Assembly: GCA_028686565.1 (NCBI GenBank)
Contig: JAQUBU010000184.1
Span: 1 to 5,078, forward strand
From: Syntrophomonadaceae bacterium
Lineage (GTDB): Bacteria; Bacillota; Syntrophomonadia; Syntrophomonadales; Syntrophomonadaceae
Length of the DNA: 5,078 nt
Reading direction: 5' to 3'
Position numbers and translations under genes: made by a program. The notes below the pieces were generated by a model. It made no database searches, had not been told where the DNA came from, and saw nothing but the letters and a program-made list of their open reading frames with translations. Below, piece by piece: positions 4,709 to 5,078 of the stretch (position 1 is its first letter; each line of letters opens with the position of its first letter).

Positions 4709-5078
4709 TTGAATGATATTTCCATACTAATAACCGCCTATCAACGCTCTCATTTATTACACTGGAATCTTATGTCACTAGTCAAACAAAACATACCGGT
4801 AAATTTTGAAACCCTGGTTCTAAATGACGGGCTGCCCGATGAAACCGAAAATCTATGTCAGCAATATGAAAAGGCACTTAATATAAAGTACATTTTTACC
4901 GGGCAGCGAAACCTTCAGGGAGCCATGATTTACCGGGTCCCCGGATTCGCGCTGAACATTGGGGCAAAATTATCCTCAGGTGATGTGATTATCATAACTT
5001 GTGCCGAGATGTTTCATTTGAATAACACTATAATGCAGTTATATAAACCACTTCTTTTTAATTCCAGGTTACTTAGTA
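4709..5078 (+). CDS. Family 2-type glycosyltransferase, N-terminal part (runs off window)
   Basis: The start is TTG, chosen because AAAGGAGG (4694-4701) lies 7 nt upstream; the nearby ATG at 4713 is out of frame. The frame stays open for 123 codons to the window edge. DISILITAYQRSHLL (residues 3-17) is the first Rossmann-like strand of a GT-A domain. ETLVLNDG (34-41) is the second strand with the nucleotide-contact D. YRVPGFALNIGAKLSSGDVI (75-94) is the helix and strand before the metal site. At the place where DXD is expected the protein has ITCAEMFH (96-103), so the first Asp is replaced by Cys and Glu100 may stand in. It shares direction-opposed context with the complete GT2 at 3778-4527. 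The acceptor half is outside the window, and the substrate is unknown. Confidence 0.85.
   Translation, partial: MNDISILITAYQRSHLLHWNLMSLVKQNIPVNFETLVLNDGLPDETENLCQQYEKALNIKYIFTGQRNLQGAMIYRVPGFALNIGAKLSSGDVIIITCAEMFHLNNTIMQLYKPLLFNSRLLS

Noticed and set aside
1..5078. CRISPR array, tRNA, rRNA, complete insertion sequence or integrase
   Set aside because: No spaced direct repeats, no cloverleaf with a CCA end, and no transposase or recombinase motifs were seen in either strand.

Overview
The window looks like chromosomal DNA of a moderately AT-rich Gram-positive (Firmicutes) bacterium, possibly an anaerobic spore-forming clostridium or a relative. The grounds are an S-layer homology (SLH) protein at the left edge, strong GGAGG-type ribosome binding sites, use of GTG and TTG starts, and compact intrinsic terminators. 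The genus cannot be fixed from the sequence alone.

Layout. (1) 2-256: the 3' end of an SLH-domain surface protein, closed by a 10-bp hairpin. (2) 310-1900: two leftward genes of unknown role, a membrane-anchored 174-aa protein and a secreted 184-aa protein resembling the DUF1566/Lcl C-terminal family. Between them lies a 163-bp imperfect palindrome with 26-bp inverted ends (1038-1200), which looks like a small non-autonomous mobile or structured repeat. (3) 1905-3662: an accessory module built around two divergent XRE-type regulators. The leftward repressor-like gene (2336-2689) is followed by a tightly packed run of very short overlapping frames and a leftward terminator. The rightward Cro-like gene (2846-3052) has its own promoter, flanked by GTTAAC palindromes, and a terminator that overlaps its stop codon. 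Further right are a 32-aa single-span membrane microprotein and a 107-aa membrane protein with a basic tail. The arrangement resembles the lysogeny-type switch of a prophage or integrative element, but no integrase, structural or conjugation gene is visible, so it may be a remnant or a stand-alone regulatory cassette. (4) 3778-5078: two divergent family 2 glycosyltransferases. The left one is complete and has a DDDD motif; the right one runs off the window and starts at TTG.

How the parts may work together. The XRE pair probably forms a mutual or auto-regulatory switch acting on the shared 156-bp intergenic region. The two glycosyltransferases could act in surface or spore-coat glycosylation and so be thematically linked to the S-layer protein, but this is inference from proximity only. 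No tRNA, rRNA, CRISPR array, complete insertion sequence or replication origin was recognised.
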